A DNA stretch of 42,724 bases, from the NCBI GenBank assembly GCA_019358875.1, contig JAHHIF010000065.1:1-42724 (forward strand). Direction: 5' to 3'. The position numbers and the translations under genes are program-made. Below are positions 1 through 9,121 of this stretch, piece by piece (position 1 is the stretch's first letter; the number at the start of each line of letters is the position of its first letter). The notes below the pieces were generated by a model. The model did not search any database and was not told where the DNA came from. It saw only the letters and a program-made list of their open reading frames with translations. The stretch is from Symplocastrum torsivum CPER-KK1 (GTDB lineage Bacteria > Cyanobacteriota > Cyanobacteriia > Cyanobacteriales > Coleofasciculaceae).

Positions 1-350
1 TTTAGCTTGTTCGTATTTCATCAGATATTCTTATGAATTAGGCTAGACCAACGCTCACCCGTTTTTTGCGATCGCCTTTGTTTAGACCCCATAGTACCTC
101 AGCGACGACTTTTGCAAGAGGTCTAATAGATATAGCTCCAAAGCCGTCAGCTATCAGCTATCAGCTATCAGCTATCAGCTATCAGCTATCAGCTTTCTTG
201 TTTTCCTTGCTCTGTCTCTTGTTTCACACACCTCCTGCTGTACTTCATTCAACTGAAAACTGCTATATTGATGGCCCTTTGAACGGAGTATTGCCACAGG
301 AAACGAAGCAGTAAGGTAAGCCTCAGTACACTCATCATCCCCTACTTCGC
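1..350. other. Left-end region without a recognisable gene
   Basis: I find no credible coding sequence here. The open frames across it are short, low in complexity and driven by the heptamer repeat at 146-197. The stretch contains HIP1-like GCGATCGC sequence and the downstream flank of the minus-strand gene that ends at 351. Confidence 0.6.
146..197. repeat. Tandem heptanucleotide repeat (CTATCAG)n
   Basis: Six perfect copies of the 7-bp unit CTATCAG run from 151 to 192, with partial copies on each side. Intergenic tandem repeats with a 7-bp unit are known from filamentous cyanobacteria as STRR sequences. Other 7-bp arrays with different units occur in this window near 23939, 25070, 30794 and 32185. 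Confidence 0.9.
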
Positions 351-1676
351 TCAAGAACCTGATTCTAAGCGCCGTCGCCACTCTGCATCAATTTGGTCTT
401 TTCGATCTATCTCTTGGTCGAGTAAATCGTTTTCACTGGTGTAGACCAAATTTTCTTCAGTGATGACATTTTGAGCAGCGAATTGCTGAGCGTAAGCAAT
501 TTTCTTCTGAACAATTGGATCTGCCTGACTCAGTGCGATCGCTTGTTCTTGCCGTTTTTGATTTCGCGCTTCTACACTCTTATTTTTTAGCTGAATCCAG
601 AAATACCGAATCAGTGGGATTGCTAAAAAACCAATGCCGTAAGCCAGTAGTAACCAGTAAATTGACTGGACAAAGGCAACAAATCCCCCCAGTTGTGCGG
701 CAATCTGCCCCCCACTCAAGAGGGAACCCAGCATTAAAGCACCAACACAGTTCACGGCACCTAGCCCGATCGCTAACATAACCTGACCACTAGTTGCCTG
801 ACTAAAGCGCCAAAGCCGTTCCCGGAGATAAGCTTGCACGGCTTGCACAGACTGCTGTCGTGCTGTGGTTTGAAGGGTTGGGAAGTGATAGACAATCTCT
901 CCGTCTGGGCTAACTTCTGGATACCCATCGAAGCGAGCCAGCACAGGCAGCATATAGTCTTCGGACTCGCGTTGATACGATTCCCCAAGATTGTCCAGAT
1001 ACGGTGCAATTTGTTCTGCGGCTACAGCACCTCGTGAATTGCGAATTATAGTAGCAATCTCTTGCCAACGACGTTCTTCTAAATCAGCGTTGGGATTGCC
1101 ATCACCAAACAGAAACGAGAAGATTGCTTCCAGGAAATTTAACTGTTTTTTTTCAGATGAACGAGAGGCAGCCCCTTGGCGAGAGTAGCGCCGATCATAA
1201 CCTGGGTCGAAAAACCAGAAGATATCAGGGCCAAACCAGAAGAAAGGCATGGAGAAACCGCCCCCCCCGGAATGACTGCTATCACCACCACCGGAATCAT
1301 TGTTATCGCTAGCTGCACTAATGCCAATCACGATAATTGCGATCGCCACCATAATCAGGACGATGGAAAGCAGCAGCACAATTCCGAAAGAAATCCGGAT
1401 CAGGTAAAATAAGACACGCCAAACTTTTTCCCACCATTCCTGCAACTGCAACCGTAAGAACTTGTTGCGTAGAACTGAACGAAAGTTTTTGGGAAATAGG
1501 TAGGCAATCTCACCCGACTCTGCCACCTGTAAATGTCCGCCCGCATTAGAGGCTAGGGCAAGTAAACCTTGTTGGGCAAGATTGATATTTAATCCAGCCT
1601 GGGTTGCCACATCCCCAACGGTGACGCGGTAGCCCAGTTGCTCGACAGCTTTCATTATTTTGGGATCGGGAGCCAT
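351..1676 (-). CDS. Conserved cyanobacterial membrane protein of unknown function
   Basis: The product is about 441 aa. An N-terminal soluble part (roughly residues 1-75) looks like a small helical or winged-helix fold. It is followed by a strong transmembrane segment (about residues 90-125), a Gly/Ser/Asp-rich linker with a Phe/Trp/Pro-rich patch, a soluble middle part, a second pair of hydrophobic segments (about 300-360) and a charged C-terminal tail. I chose the ATG at 1676 because the frame extends only to a TTG at 1688. From memory, similar proteins occur across cyanobacteria and as chloroplast-targeted plant proteins loosely annotated as iron-sulfur-cluster related; that link is recollection and not visible in the sequence. 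It is transcribed divergently from the response regulator at 1867. Function unknown. Confidence 0.75.
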   Translation of the reverse strand: MAPDPKIMKAVEQLGYRVTVGDVATQAGLNINLAQQGLLALASNAGGHLQVAESGEIAYLFPKNFRSVLRNKFLRLQLQEWWEKVWRVLFYLIRISFGIVLLLSIVLIMVAIAIIVIGISAASDNNDSGGGDSSHSGGGGFSMPFFWFGPDIFWFFDPGYDRRYSRQGAASRSSEKKQLNFLEAIFSFLFGDGNPNADLEERRWQEIATIIRNSRGAVAAEQIAPYLDNLGESYQRESEDYMLPVLARFDGYPEVSPDGEIVYHFPTLQTTARQQSVQAVQAYLRERLWRFSQATSGQVMLAIGLGAVNCVGALMLGSLLSGGQIAAQLGGFVAFVQSIYWLLLAYGIGFLAIPLIRYFWIQLKNKSVEARNQKRQEQAIALSQADPIVQKKIAYAQQFAAQNVITEENLVYTSENDLLDQEIDRKDQIDAEWRRRLESGS

Positions 1677-1866
1677 AGCTAATCTCAATAAAGATTTCCC
1701 TACTATCTACAAGTATAGAATTCTGACTTTAGACAGTTGTACGGCTTACTCCCCACCTCGGCTCCTTTCCTTATCCTCATTCAAAAAGAGACTTCTTGCG
1801 CGATGTGCAACTTTTTCTTTGTTTGTTATGCTGCTGTCAAATACAGGTATTAGGTAACCATCGGTT

Positions 1867-3771
1867 GTGAAAATTCTGCTAGTAGAGGACGATGAGAGCA
1901 TTGCCCAACTGCTTCAGGAAGCGCTGACCCATCAGCATTATCTAGTTGAGCTGGCGACAGATGGTCAGGAGGGATTGGAACTAGCAGAAGCATTTGAGTA
2001 CGATTTGATTTTGCTAGATTTGATGCTGCCAAAGCTAGATGGAATTAGCTTTTGTCGGCAGCGCCGGAAAGAAGGTGATCGCACTCCGATTCTCTTACTC
2101 ACTGCTCACGATATCAGCACTGATAAAGTTATTGGATTAGATGCCGGAGCGGATGATTATCTCACCAAGCCTTTTGATGTACCTGAGCTACTAGCCCGAA
2201 TTCGAGCGTTGCTCCGCCGTAACAGTTCTATCGGAACTCCTTTGCTGGAGTGGGAAAACCTGCGTCTTGACCCCAGTAGTTGTAAGGTGACTTACGATGG
2301 AGAACTGTTGCGTCTTACGGCTAAGGAATATGCTCTCATAGAGCTTCTTTTACGCAATACTCAGCGAATATTCAGCCAGAGTGCCCTTCTCGATCATCTT
2401 TGGTCGTTTGAAGAACCCCCTTCAGAGAATACTGTTAGAGCGCACATCAAGAGCTTACGTCAGAAACTCAAGAAAGCAGGTGCGCCGGAGTTGATTGAGA
2501 CAGTCTACGGACTTGGGTATCGTCTGAAAACAACAGAATCAGCACCTAAAAGTCGGGAAGTAGAAACGACACCAATCCCACGTCCTGCTCCCTCTTCAAC
2601 AACAGCAGCTCATCAAACTCAACCGCCAGTTATACCGGAACTCTCGACAATTTGGGAGCGATTTAAGGGCAAGTACTACGATCGCATCACAATTTTAGAG
2701 CAAGCAGTAACGCGATCACGGGAAGGTACGTTCACGGAAGCATTGCAACAACAGGCGGTAAGGGAAGCTCACACATTAGTAGGCTCACTGGGTAGTTTTG
2801 GCTTTGTCGAAGCGTCTCGTCTGTCGCGTGAGATTGAACAGAGTCTTCAAGCTGAGGAAGGACTGAATCCGGTTCAGTTGGAGCAACTTTCTGGGCTGGT
2901 TGTCGCCTTACGGCAAGCCTTAGAGCAACCAGCAGTTACGTTAGAGGATACGGGAAGCACTGCTCCTGCACCTCAACCGACGGATGGAAAGCCACAAACT
3001 CGGTTGTTAATCGTGGATGACGATGCACCCCTTGCTCTGGTGTTGCAATCAGAAGCAACAGCGAGGGGAATGCAAGCAGAGGTAGCGACTAACCTTACTC
3101 AAGCGAGAGAAGCGATCGCTTTATCTCAACCCGATGTGGTATTACTCGATCTGTGCTTCCCTGACTCCGCAGAGAACGGTTTCAGTCTGTTAGTAGAATT
3201 GGCAAGCTATCAGCCATCTATTCCTGTTGTGGTTTTTACGGCGCAAGAGAACTTTACCGAGCGCCTCAAAGCGGCGCGTTTAGGAGGACGAAGCTTTTTA
3301 CAGAAACCAGTCTCCCCAACTCAGGTTTTAGATGCGATCGCAAAAGTGCTGCAAAAAACGAGCATTCCTGAAGTCAAGCTACTGATTGTTGACGATGACC
3401 TTCAGTTACTAGAATTTTTGCGAACTTTACTAGAACCTTGGGGATTCCAGCTTACTTTACTCAATGATCCCCAGCAGTTTTGGCAGACGCTGGAGCAAAC
3501 TGCACCTGATTTGCTGATTCTGGATGTAGATATGCCGGAATTAAGTGGTATTGATTTATGTCAGGTAGTCCGCAACGACCCGAACTGGAGTGATTTACCT
3601 GTGCTATTTCTATCCGCTCGTACTGATGCAGAAACACTACATCGAGTATTTACTGTTGGTGCAGATGACTACGTGAATAAACCGATTGTGGAACCAGAAT
3701 TAGTTGCGCGTGTGCTCAATCGCGTCGAACGAGTACGAATCCTGCGTAACTGGCAGAAATTAATTGGGTAA
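1867..3771 (+). CDS. OmpR-family response regulator with HPt and two extra receiver domains
   Basis: This 634-aa protein starts at a GTG. Domains in order: receiver 1 (about 1-118; acidic D8/D9, phosphoacceptor D51, K101), an OmpR/PhoB winged-helix DNA-binding domain (about 127-222, ending in the typical VYGLGYRL), a Pro/Thr linker, an HPt domain (about 262-355; likely phospho-His H302 in EAHTLVGS), receiver 2 (about 379-495; D428, K480) and receiver 3 (about 503-620; D553, K605). All three receivers keep the Asp and Lys needed for phosphorylation. It therefore combines a transcription factor with an internal phosphorelay, an arrangement known in cyanobacteria. No histidine kinase is adjacent; the kinase at 30941 is far away. 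The signal and targets are unknown. Confidence 0.9.
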   Translation: MKILLVEDDESIAQLLQEALTHQHYLVELATDGQEGLELAEAFEYDLILLDLMLPKLDGISFCRQRRKEGDRTPILLLTAHDISTDKVIGLDAGADDYLTKPFDVPELLARIRALLRRNSSIGTPLLEWENLRLDPSSCKVTYDGELLRLTAKEYALIELLLRNTQRIFSQSALLDHLWSFEEPPSENTVRAHIKSLRQKLKKAGAPELIETVYGLGYRLKTTESAPKSREVETTPIPRPAPSSTTAAHQTQPPVIPELSTIWERFKGKYYDRITILEQAVTRSREGTFTEALQQQAVREAHTLVGSLGSFGFVEASRLSREIEQSLQAEEGLNPVQLEQLSGLVVALRQALEQPAVTLEDTGSTAPAPQPTDGKPQTRLLIVDDDAPLALVLQSEATARGMQAEVATNLTQAREAIALSQPDVVLLDLCFPDSAENGFSLLVELASYQPSIPVVVFTAQENFTERLKAARLGGRSFLQKPVSPTQVLDAIAKVLQKTSIPEVKLLIVDDDLQLLEFLRTLLEPWGFQLTLLNDPQQFWQTLEQTAPDLLILDVDMPELSGIDLCQVVRNDPNWSDLPVLFLSARTDAETLHRVFTVGADDYVNKPIVEPELVARVLNRVERVRILRNWQKLIG

Positions 3772-3966
3772 AGTAGCTCATTATCTGCTTATGATCGCAC
3801 TTTGTAGGATTGCATCTGACAATTAGAGGAAGCGATCGCTGTTTGGTTGGTGTTGTCTGTTTCTGGCACAGACTTTACTGAAGCCTTAAATTTGAGGTAA
3901 AAGCATTGCAAAGGGATGGCAGATGCTCAAGCAGATTGAAAAGTAGCAAGATAGGAACTTTGCTAG

Positions 3967-4623
3967 ATGACGCAGCCACAAGACGCAGTTGCACTCTTGA
4001 ATGAGGAAGATTGTTCCCATCCGTCTGAATATCAATCACAGAGTCACAGTATGGTGAAAAAGCTACTAATTACTCTCGCTATCTTGTTGAGTTGTGTGTT
4101 TACTTTCTCAACTCTCAATGAATCTGCATTGGCAGCTAATCCACCTGCACAATTACTAACCCTTGATGATTTACCAACTGGGTTCACCGAATATTCAGGA
4201 GTAGCGATCGGAAATTGTACTCCTTCCGAAAGCCAAGGAAATGCTTTTGCACTTCAAAAGGATACAGAGATTGTTGAACTCGTTTGTGTATCTTCAGCAC
4301 CGCTTGCTAATGTATTTGTAAATAGCGAACCTGGCTCTCCGCTTGGTATAGCCTTCTTAGATGCCATGTTGAGTAGTCCAGACACATTAACACAAGTGCT
4401 TGGTCAGGAAAAACCAACAGACTTACAATTTTTAGAGCTGACTGGGGTTGGTAATTCAGCAATCGGGTTTAGAGGAAGCATTCAGAATGTTGGAAACACT
4501 GATGTTGCCATCTTCCGCAGAGACACAACGTTGAATACGGTTTTTATTATTCACCCAGATCGCACAACTCCCCTCACATCCTTACAAACTATTGCGTCTG
4601 TGCTAGATAAGCGAGTGCAATAA
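3967..4623 (+). CDS. Small exported protein of unknown function
   Basis: The frame encodes 218 aa. A typical signal peptide begins at the internal Met at residue 29 (ATG at 4051): a Lys pair, a hydrophobic core, then an ALA-type cleavage site near residue 56. This suggests translation may really start at 4051, giving 190 aa. The upstream ATG at 3967 has an AGGA-like sequence about 10 bases before it, so the start stays open. The mature part is about 160 aa, with two cysteines and a mixed alpha/beta look. I recognise no family. The context (after the multi-receiver regulator, convergent with a transporter) does not point to a role. Likely periplasmic or extracytoplasmic. Confidence 0.7.
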   Translation: MTQPQDAVALLNEEDCSHPSEYQSQSHSMVKKLLITLAILLSCVFTFSTLNESALAANPPAQLLTLDDLPTGFTEYSGVAIGNCTPSESQGNAFALQKDTEIVELVCVSSAPLANVFVNSEPGSPLGIAFLDAMLSSPDTLTQVLGQEKPTDLQFLELTGVGNSAIGFRGSIQNVGNTDVAIFRRDTTLNTVFIIHPDRTTPLTSLQTIASVLDKRVQ

Positions 4624-4740
4624 CGCTTACGCCTTGCTGATAAGCAGCCCGAACGAGGGTTTTCCTAGATTGGTCACTTGTTATGTCCTCTGAGGTACGG
4701 GGAATTAAGCCATGAACCAAACCATCAAATTGCTAGGACG

Positions 4741-5682
4741 TTACTTTGACGAACGGTGTTCTCGACTCAGCAGTGCAACACTCGATGTCACAATAACGAC
4801 TCCAACAAGTTGCAAACCATTTAGCGTTTCCTGAATCGTTAACCAAGCCAAAATGACTGTGAGTGCTGGATTGCTAGCGCTGATCATTGAGGCAGACGCA
4901 GCACCGATGCGGCGAATACCAAAGTTGTTCAGTAGGTGTCCAGCAAAAGTTGCGATCGCAGACAGAAGTCCGCCAATCCAGAGGGGAAGCCAAGCAAGCT
5001 GAGCTTCATGCACATTCCAAATCAGAAGACTGGCTGCCGATAAGACTAATGTGGTAGTAAAACTGATCCAGGTAAAGGGAACAGGATGTATTGCTTCAAA
5101 GCTTTTTTGAGCAATGACGGTATAAAGAGCATACGTTATCCCAGAAGTAATCCCAGTGACGACACCGAGCGAGCTAAATCCATTCGCCGTCTGGGGATGG
5201 GGTAGTGTTAGGGAACTGCCCAGTAATATCAACCCCATCACACTCCAACGAAAGAGAGTCGGGCGACTCCCAAACAGCCGCCAAGAAAATAGAGTAGTGA
5301 AAACGGGATAGCTAAAGAAGAGAGTTAGAGCAATGCCCGCAGGAATCAGTCCAATAGAAATGTAGAGCAGGACTAAATAGAGAAACATGAGAATCCCACA
5401 TCCCACTGATTGTAGTAGGAGTGTGCGTTGTTCTAGATTCCCTAACTGTCTAACATCCTTCCAAGTCGGAGAATAGAGCTTTGGGGCAAGGAATGCCATC
5501 AACGGCACGACTAACAGCATCCGCATGAACATCAAGAGGAATGAGTTTTGCGGGGTAGGTGTAACAAAACCTCCAGTTTGAAAGAGTCCCAGAATTGGGT
5601 ATTCATTAAATAGAACCCTAACGATTACATTTTGAAAACAGAAGAAGACAGACGACAGCAAAACGATCAGAAAGCCAAGCAC
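4741..5682 (-). CDS. EamA/DMT-family transporter
   Basis: The product is 313 aa and almost entirely hydrophobic, with about ten predicted membrane helices arranged as two EamA repeats (about residues 1-155 and 165-305). This is the layout of the drug/metabolite transporter superfamily. The second repeat has the usual glycine- and proline-bearing helices followed by a short charged tail. Members export amino acids or other small metabolites from the cytoplasm; the substrate cannot be read from the sequence. It lies on the same strand as the downstream-coordinate racemase gene (about 120 bp between them), so an amino-acid-related substrate is possible but only an inference. Confidence 0.85.
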   Translation of the reverse strand: MLGFLIVLLSSVFFCFQNVIVRVLFNEYPILGLFQTGGFVTPTPQNSFLLMFMRMLLVVPLMAFLAPKLYSPTWKDVRQLGNLEQRTLLLQSVGCGILMFLYLVLLYISIGLIPAGIALTLFFSYPVFTTLFSWRLFGSRPTLFRWSVMGLILLGSSLTLPHPQTANGFSSLGVVTGITSGITYALYTVIAQKSFEAIHPVPFTWISFTTTLVLSAASLLIWNVHEAQLAWLPLWIGGLLSAIATFAGHLLNNFGIRRIGAASASMISASNPALTVILAWLTIQETLNGLQLVGVVIVTSSVALLSREHRSSK

Positions 5683-5802
5683 CGCTGAAATTGACCATGA
5701 AGTATAGTCTGATTCTACTGACGTTAAAGGTTTTTCCCTTTTACGTGGCTGACAACACCAGAGAAATACCAGGCTTTGATAAACTATGCTTATCTGCCAA
5801 AG

Positions 5803-6513
5803 TTAGACGATTTCTTCGATTCCCAAGCAAAGATTGACTGCTTTGTGTACGTGTAACTTTGTGGTGTCAAATAGCGGTAACTCCGAAAAGTTCTCTGCTG
5901 TTACTAATAAATCAATCTCAGTACAGCCTAATATAATTCCCTCGGCTCCTCTATCAGCAAGATTTTGCATCACACTAATGTATTCATTTCTAGACTTTTG
6001 TGAAATGATACCGTGACATAATTCATCAAAAATAATTGTATCAACTCGTTCGCGCTCTCTGTCTGAAGGTGCAATCAGTTCAATATCAAATTTTTCTTTG
6101 AATCTGTTTCTGTAAAAATCTGCCTCCATGACTGGTTTAGTGCCTAGGATACCGATAGTCTTAAGTCCGAGTCTTAGAATTGCTTCGGCAGTGACATCAA
6201 TGATGTGGACTAAGGGAATTTTAATGGCAGAAGCAATCTGTGGTGCAACCCGATGCATTGTGTTTGTTCCAATAATGAGAAAATCTGCTCCTCCCCGTTC
6301 TATCCTCAGCGCTTTGTCAACCAAATAGTTAGCCGCATCTTCCCATTGCTCGTTCCGTACAAATGCTTCAATATTTTGAAAATTCACGCTATACATCAGT
6401 ATTTCTGCAACTGTATGTCCACCCCTAATTGCCTTCACCCCTTGATTGATTAAGCGATAATATTCAGCAGTAGCTTGGCTGCTCATGCCTCCGAGAAATC
6501 CAATCGTCTTCAT
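5803..6513 (-). CDS. Aspartate/glutamate racemase family enzyme (YgeA/EcL-DER type)
   Basis: This is a PLP-independent racemase-fold protein of 236 aa counted from the ATG at 6513. The frame extends further upstream, to a TTG at 6588, but the N-terminus MKTIGFLGGMS matches the family start. Cofactor-independent Asp/Glu racemases use two facing active-site cysteines. Here the first site reads GTNTMH, giving Thr83, and the second reads GCTEID, giving Cys197. This Thr/Cys pair, with the same numbering, is known from the E. coli enzyme EcL-DER (YgeA group), which acts asymmetrically on L-Asp/L-Glu. The enzyme probably acts in the cytoplasm on amino acids. It follows the Uma2 gene by about 78 bp and may be co-transcribed with it. 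Confidence 0.88.
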   Translation of the reverse strand: MKTIGFLGGMSSQATAEYYRLINQGVKAIRGGHTVAEILMYSVNFQNIEAFVRNEQWEDAANYLVDKALRIERGGADFLIIGTNTMHRVAPQIASAIKIPLVHIIDVTAEAILRLGLKTIGILGTKPVMEADFYRNRFKEKFDIELIAPSDRERERVDTIIFDELCHGIISQKSRNEYISVMQNLADRGAEGIILGCTEIDLLVTAENFSELPLFDTTKLHVHKAVNLCLGIEEIV

Positions 6514-6591
6514 CGAAATGACTTCATGCTTTCTAGGTTCAGTAACTTTCATACTCGGAGGGTGACAGAAGAGGATAATACACGACAAAAT

Positions 6592-7230
6592 CTAAAGTTG
6601 CTCTCTCACCCAAGCTCGAAATGCTTTCATCGTCGCATTTCTTCCACTGATTTTACTTTGTTCTACAAAGTCGTGTAGAGCATTCGCGATTAGTAAATTG
6701 GGAAAAGCTAAGCTGGTGTCTGATTGGACGTATCTGCCAGACTGGAGAATATTAATTTCTAGCTTCCTTCCGTTATAGCGCCAAAGTTCAGCTACCCTTA
6801 ATTCTTCATAATTATTAAACTTAGTTCTCGACGTAATATCTATTTCAATGGCTAAGTCTGGCGGCGGATCGATTTCTAAGTTAAGCCGCTTCTTTCCTCT
6901 AATTCTTGCTTCATTTTGAATATAGAAACAGTCATCAGGTTCAACGGCTTGTTTCATGGCTTCATTCTCAAATGTAGTTGAACCAAGGCTCCTAAACTCA
7001 ATGTCTATTTCTTCGAGAATTGCCTTGACAAAATCTCCTATAATTACTTTGTAATCTTCATGTTCTGGCAGTGGGGTCATAATTTCCAGTATTCCTTGAC
7101 TATAAGAAAGTCTCGCACTGCGACTTTCACCCAAGCTTTCTAAAATATCTTGAAACTGCTGCCAACTAACATTTTTCAATAACAACTGATGTCCAGGGGG
7201 GACGATAATTTGTTCCAGCGGTAAGAGCAT
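6592..7230 (-). CDS. Uma2 (DUF820) family putative endonuclease
   Basis: At 212 aa this matches a typical full-length Uma2 protein, a PD-(D/E)XK nuclease-fold family greatly expanded in cyanobacteria. Visible family marks are the EPDDCFYI segment (about residue 97 onwards), the core strand PPDLAIEIDIT that carries the acidic active-site residues, and the conserved ELWRYNG motif. A GGAG ribosome site lies 6 bases before the ATG. The biological role of the family is unclear; many copies sit near mobile or accessory DNA. It lies between the LysR pair and the racemase, all on the minus strand. A second Uma2 copy is at 27765 and a possible remnant at 40493. Confidence 0.85.
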   Translation of the reverse strand: MLLPLEQIIVPPGHQLLLKNVSWQQFQDILESLGESRSARLSYSQGILEIMTPLPEHEDYKVIIGDFVKAILEEIDIEFRSLGSTTFENEAMKQAVEPDDCFYIQNEARIRGKKRLNLEIDPPPDLAIEIDITSRTKFNNYEELRVAELWRYNGRKLEINILQSGRYVQSDTSLAFPNLLIANALHDFVEQSKISGRNATMKAFRAWVREQL

Positions 7231-7264
7231 TTTTTCTCCATTCAGTATTCAAGTGATTAGCTCC

Positions 7265-8158
7265 TCAAACTGCTGCTTTCTCACTAAATTGACCTACATT
7301 CTTCAAGGCATCTAGAAAAGCGAAGACAGCGGGAATATGAAGCGCATTAGAAAGAACCGCTGTGCCAATTACTCGCTCTAAGGGAACGGGTAATTTACAC
7401 ACCTGAATTCCTGTTGGTACTGGTTCAACAGCAAGTAGGGGCATAATTGCGGCTCCTAAGCCTTGCATTACCATACTGACTATTGTTGAATCTTCGTTGA
7501 CTTCGTAAGCAATATTCGGTTGGAACCCTGAAGCTAGGAAATGGTTATGAATCCCGGTATAACAGGTATCGTTGGCGCAAGGAAAGATTAATGGATGGCT
7601 CACTAATTGCTCCCAAGTTAACTGGGAATTCCTTAATTTAGGTGTCGGTGGTAGCAGGACAACATAGTTATCTCGCACAATTTCCCATACCTCAAATTCA
7701 TCAGTAGCTGGAATATGAGTAAAGCCAATATCAGCACGCCCTTCGCGCAACGCTTGTTCCACACCAACATGATCGAAGTGTTCAATAATTGTTACGGCAA
7801 TCTTTGGGAACTTGCGCCGAAATCGAGCAATTGCACTTGGCAGGATATGAGTCGCGACACTACGAAACGCTGCAAGCCGTACTGTTCCCCCTTGTAAGCC
7901 TTTTTCTAGGTTTGCTTCTTTTGCGATCGCATCCTGTAGTTGTAACATCTGACGCGCCTGCTCAATAACTCGTTTCCCAACTGGCGTTAAATTTGCCCCA
8001 TGACGTCCTCGCGCCAGTAACTGCACCCCTAACTCTTCTTCTAGAGAGGCGATGGCATGACTCACGGCTGACTGAGACAAATCCAAGTGCAGTGCCGCTT
8101 CACTAAAGTTACAATGATCAGCTACGGCGACGAAAGCACGAATTTGAGAGAGCTTCAT
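7265..8158 (-). CDS. LysR-family transcriptional regulator (copy 1 of a tandem pair)
   Basis: I chose the ATG at 8158 because AGGAG lies 7 bases upstream; the frame extends 7 codons further. The protein is about 297 aa: an N-terminal winged helix-turn-helix (about residues 1-60, with the NFSEAAL and LSQSAVSHAIASLE signature) and a C-terminal LysR effector-binding domain (about 88-290). It is highly similar along its whole length to the neighbouring regulator at 8204, sharing stretches such as GRADIGFT and the end NVGQFS-KAAV, so the two arose by tandem duplication. Only about 45 bp separates them, so they are probably co-transcribed. The inducer is unknown; regulation of the divergent gene at 9304 or of the racemase/transporter block is possible. 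Confidence 0.92.
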   Translation of the reverse strand: MKLSQIRAFVAVADHCNFSEAALHLDLSQSAVSHAIASLEEELGVQLLARGRHGANLTPVGKRVIEQARQMLQLQDAIAKEANLEKGLQGGTVRLAAFRSVATHILPSAIARFRRKFPKIAVTIIEHFDHVGVEQALREGRADIGFTHIPATDEFEVWEIVRDNYVVLLPPTPKLRNSQLTWEQLVSHPLIFPCANDTCYTGIHNHFLASGFQPNIAYEVNEDSTIVSMVMQGLGAAIMPLLAVEPVPTGIQVCKLPVPLERVIGTAVLSNALHIPAVFAFLDALKNVGQFSEKAAV

Positions 8159-8203
8159 CAAGTTTCTCCTGAATTTCATTCACAAGATTTGCCTTTACCC
8201 ACC

Positions 8204-9121
8204 TTAAACTGCTGCTTTGTCACTAAATTGCCCCACATTTCTTAGGGCATCTAGAAAGGCAAAGACAGCAGGAGTATGAAGCACATTGCTAAGAATCGCT
8301 ACCCCAATGACTCGCTCTAAGGGAACGGGTAAACTGTACACTTGCACTCCTGCTGGTAATGGTTCGGCAGCCAGTCGGGGGAGAATCGCTGCCCCCAAAC
8401 CTTGGACAACCATGCTGACAATCGTTGAGTCTTCATTAACCTCATAAGCGACTTTTAGAGGAAATCCCCAAGTGTGCAAGTGATTGTGAAGCTGGATATA
8501 GAAGGCATCCGTGGGACTGGGCAAGATTAATGGGTAGCTCTCTAATCGTTCCCAAGTCACTTGAGTTTTCCTGAGTCTTGGAGTCGGCGGCAGCAGGACA
8601 ACATACTCATCCTTCAGAAGTTCCCAAGTCTCAAATTCCTCACTAGCAGGAAGAAGCGTAAAGCCAATGTCAGCCCGCCCGTCGTGCATCGCTTGCTCCA
8701 CTCCTGCATGATCGAGATGTTCGATGATTGTCACAGCAATTTGGGGGAAACTGTGCCGAAACCGGGCAATTACAACAGGCAAGATATGTGTGGCGACACT
8801 GCGAAACGTGGCAATGCGTACACTACCGCCGTTTAAGCCTTTTTCTAAATTGGCTTCCTTCACAATTCCTTCTAGTAGACAAAGCACCTGACGCGCCTGA
8901 GTAATCACTCGCTCCCCTACTGGCGTTAACTGCGCTCCCTGACGCCCCCTGATGAGCAAGAGTACCCCCAACTCGTCTTCCAAACTGGCGATCGCATGAC
9001 TGACTGCCGATTGCGATAAGTCCAATTGCAAGGCTGCCTCACTGAAATTACCGTAGTCCGCTACGGCAACTAAAGCTCGCATCTGAGAGATTTTCAACTT
9101 GTATGGATTAATTTCACTCAT
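8204..9121 (-). CDS. LysR-family transcriptional regulator (copy 2 of a tandem pair)
   Basis: A 305-aa LysR regulator with an N-terminal winged helix-turn-helix (about residues 8-68) and a substrate-binding-like effector domain (about 95-300). It is the paralogue of the regulator at 7265. The DNA-recognition helix region LSQSAVSHAIASLE is identical in both, so they probably recognise the same or very similar sites. Differences concentrate in the effector domain (for example DTCYTGIH in copy 1 against DAFYIQLH in copy 2), which suggests diverged ligands. It is the first gene of the minus-strand block and divergent from the 94-aa ORF at 9304, across a 182-bp AT-rich region typical of LysR autoregulation. 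Confidence 0.92.
   Translation of the reverse strand: MSEINPYKLKISQMRALVAVADYGNFSEAALQLDLSQSAVSHAIASLEDELGVLLLIRGRQGAQLTPVGERVITQARQVLCLLEGIVKEANLEKGLNGGSVRIATFRSVATHILPVVIARFRHSFPQIAVTIIEHLDHAGVEQAMHDGRADIGFTLLPASEEFETWELLKDEYVVLLPPTPRLRKTQVTWERLESYPLILPSPTDAFYIQLHNHLHTWGFPLKVAYEVNEDSTIVSMVVQGLGAAILPRLAAEPLPAGVQVYSLPVPLERVIGVAILSNVLHTPAVFAFLDALRNVGQFSDKAAV

Noticed and set aside
4713..4830. Short plus-strand frame MNQTIKLLGRY after the exported-protein gene
   Set aside because: It runs into the transporter gene antisense and has no ribosome site or recognisable product.
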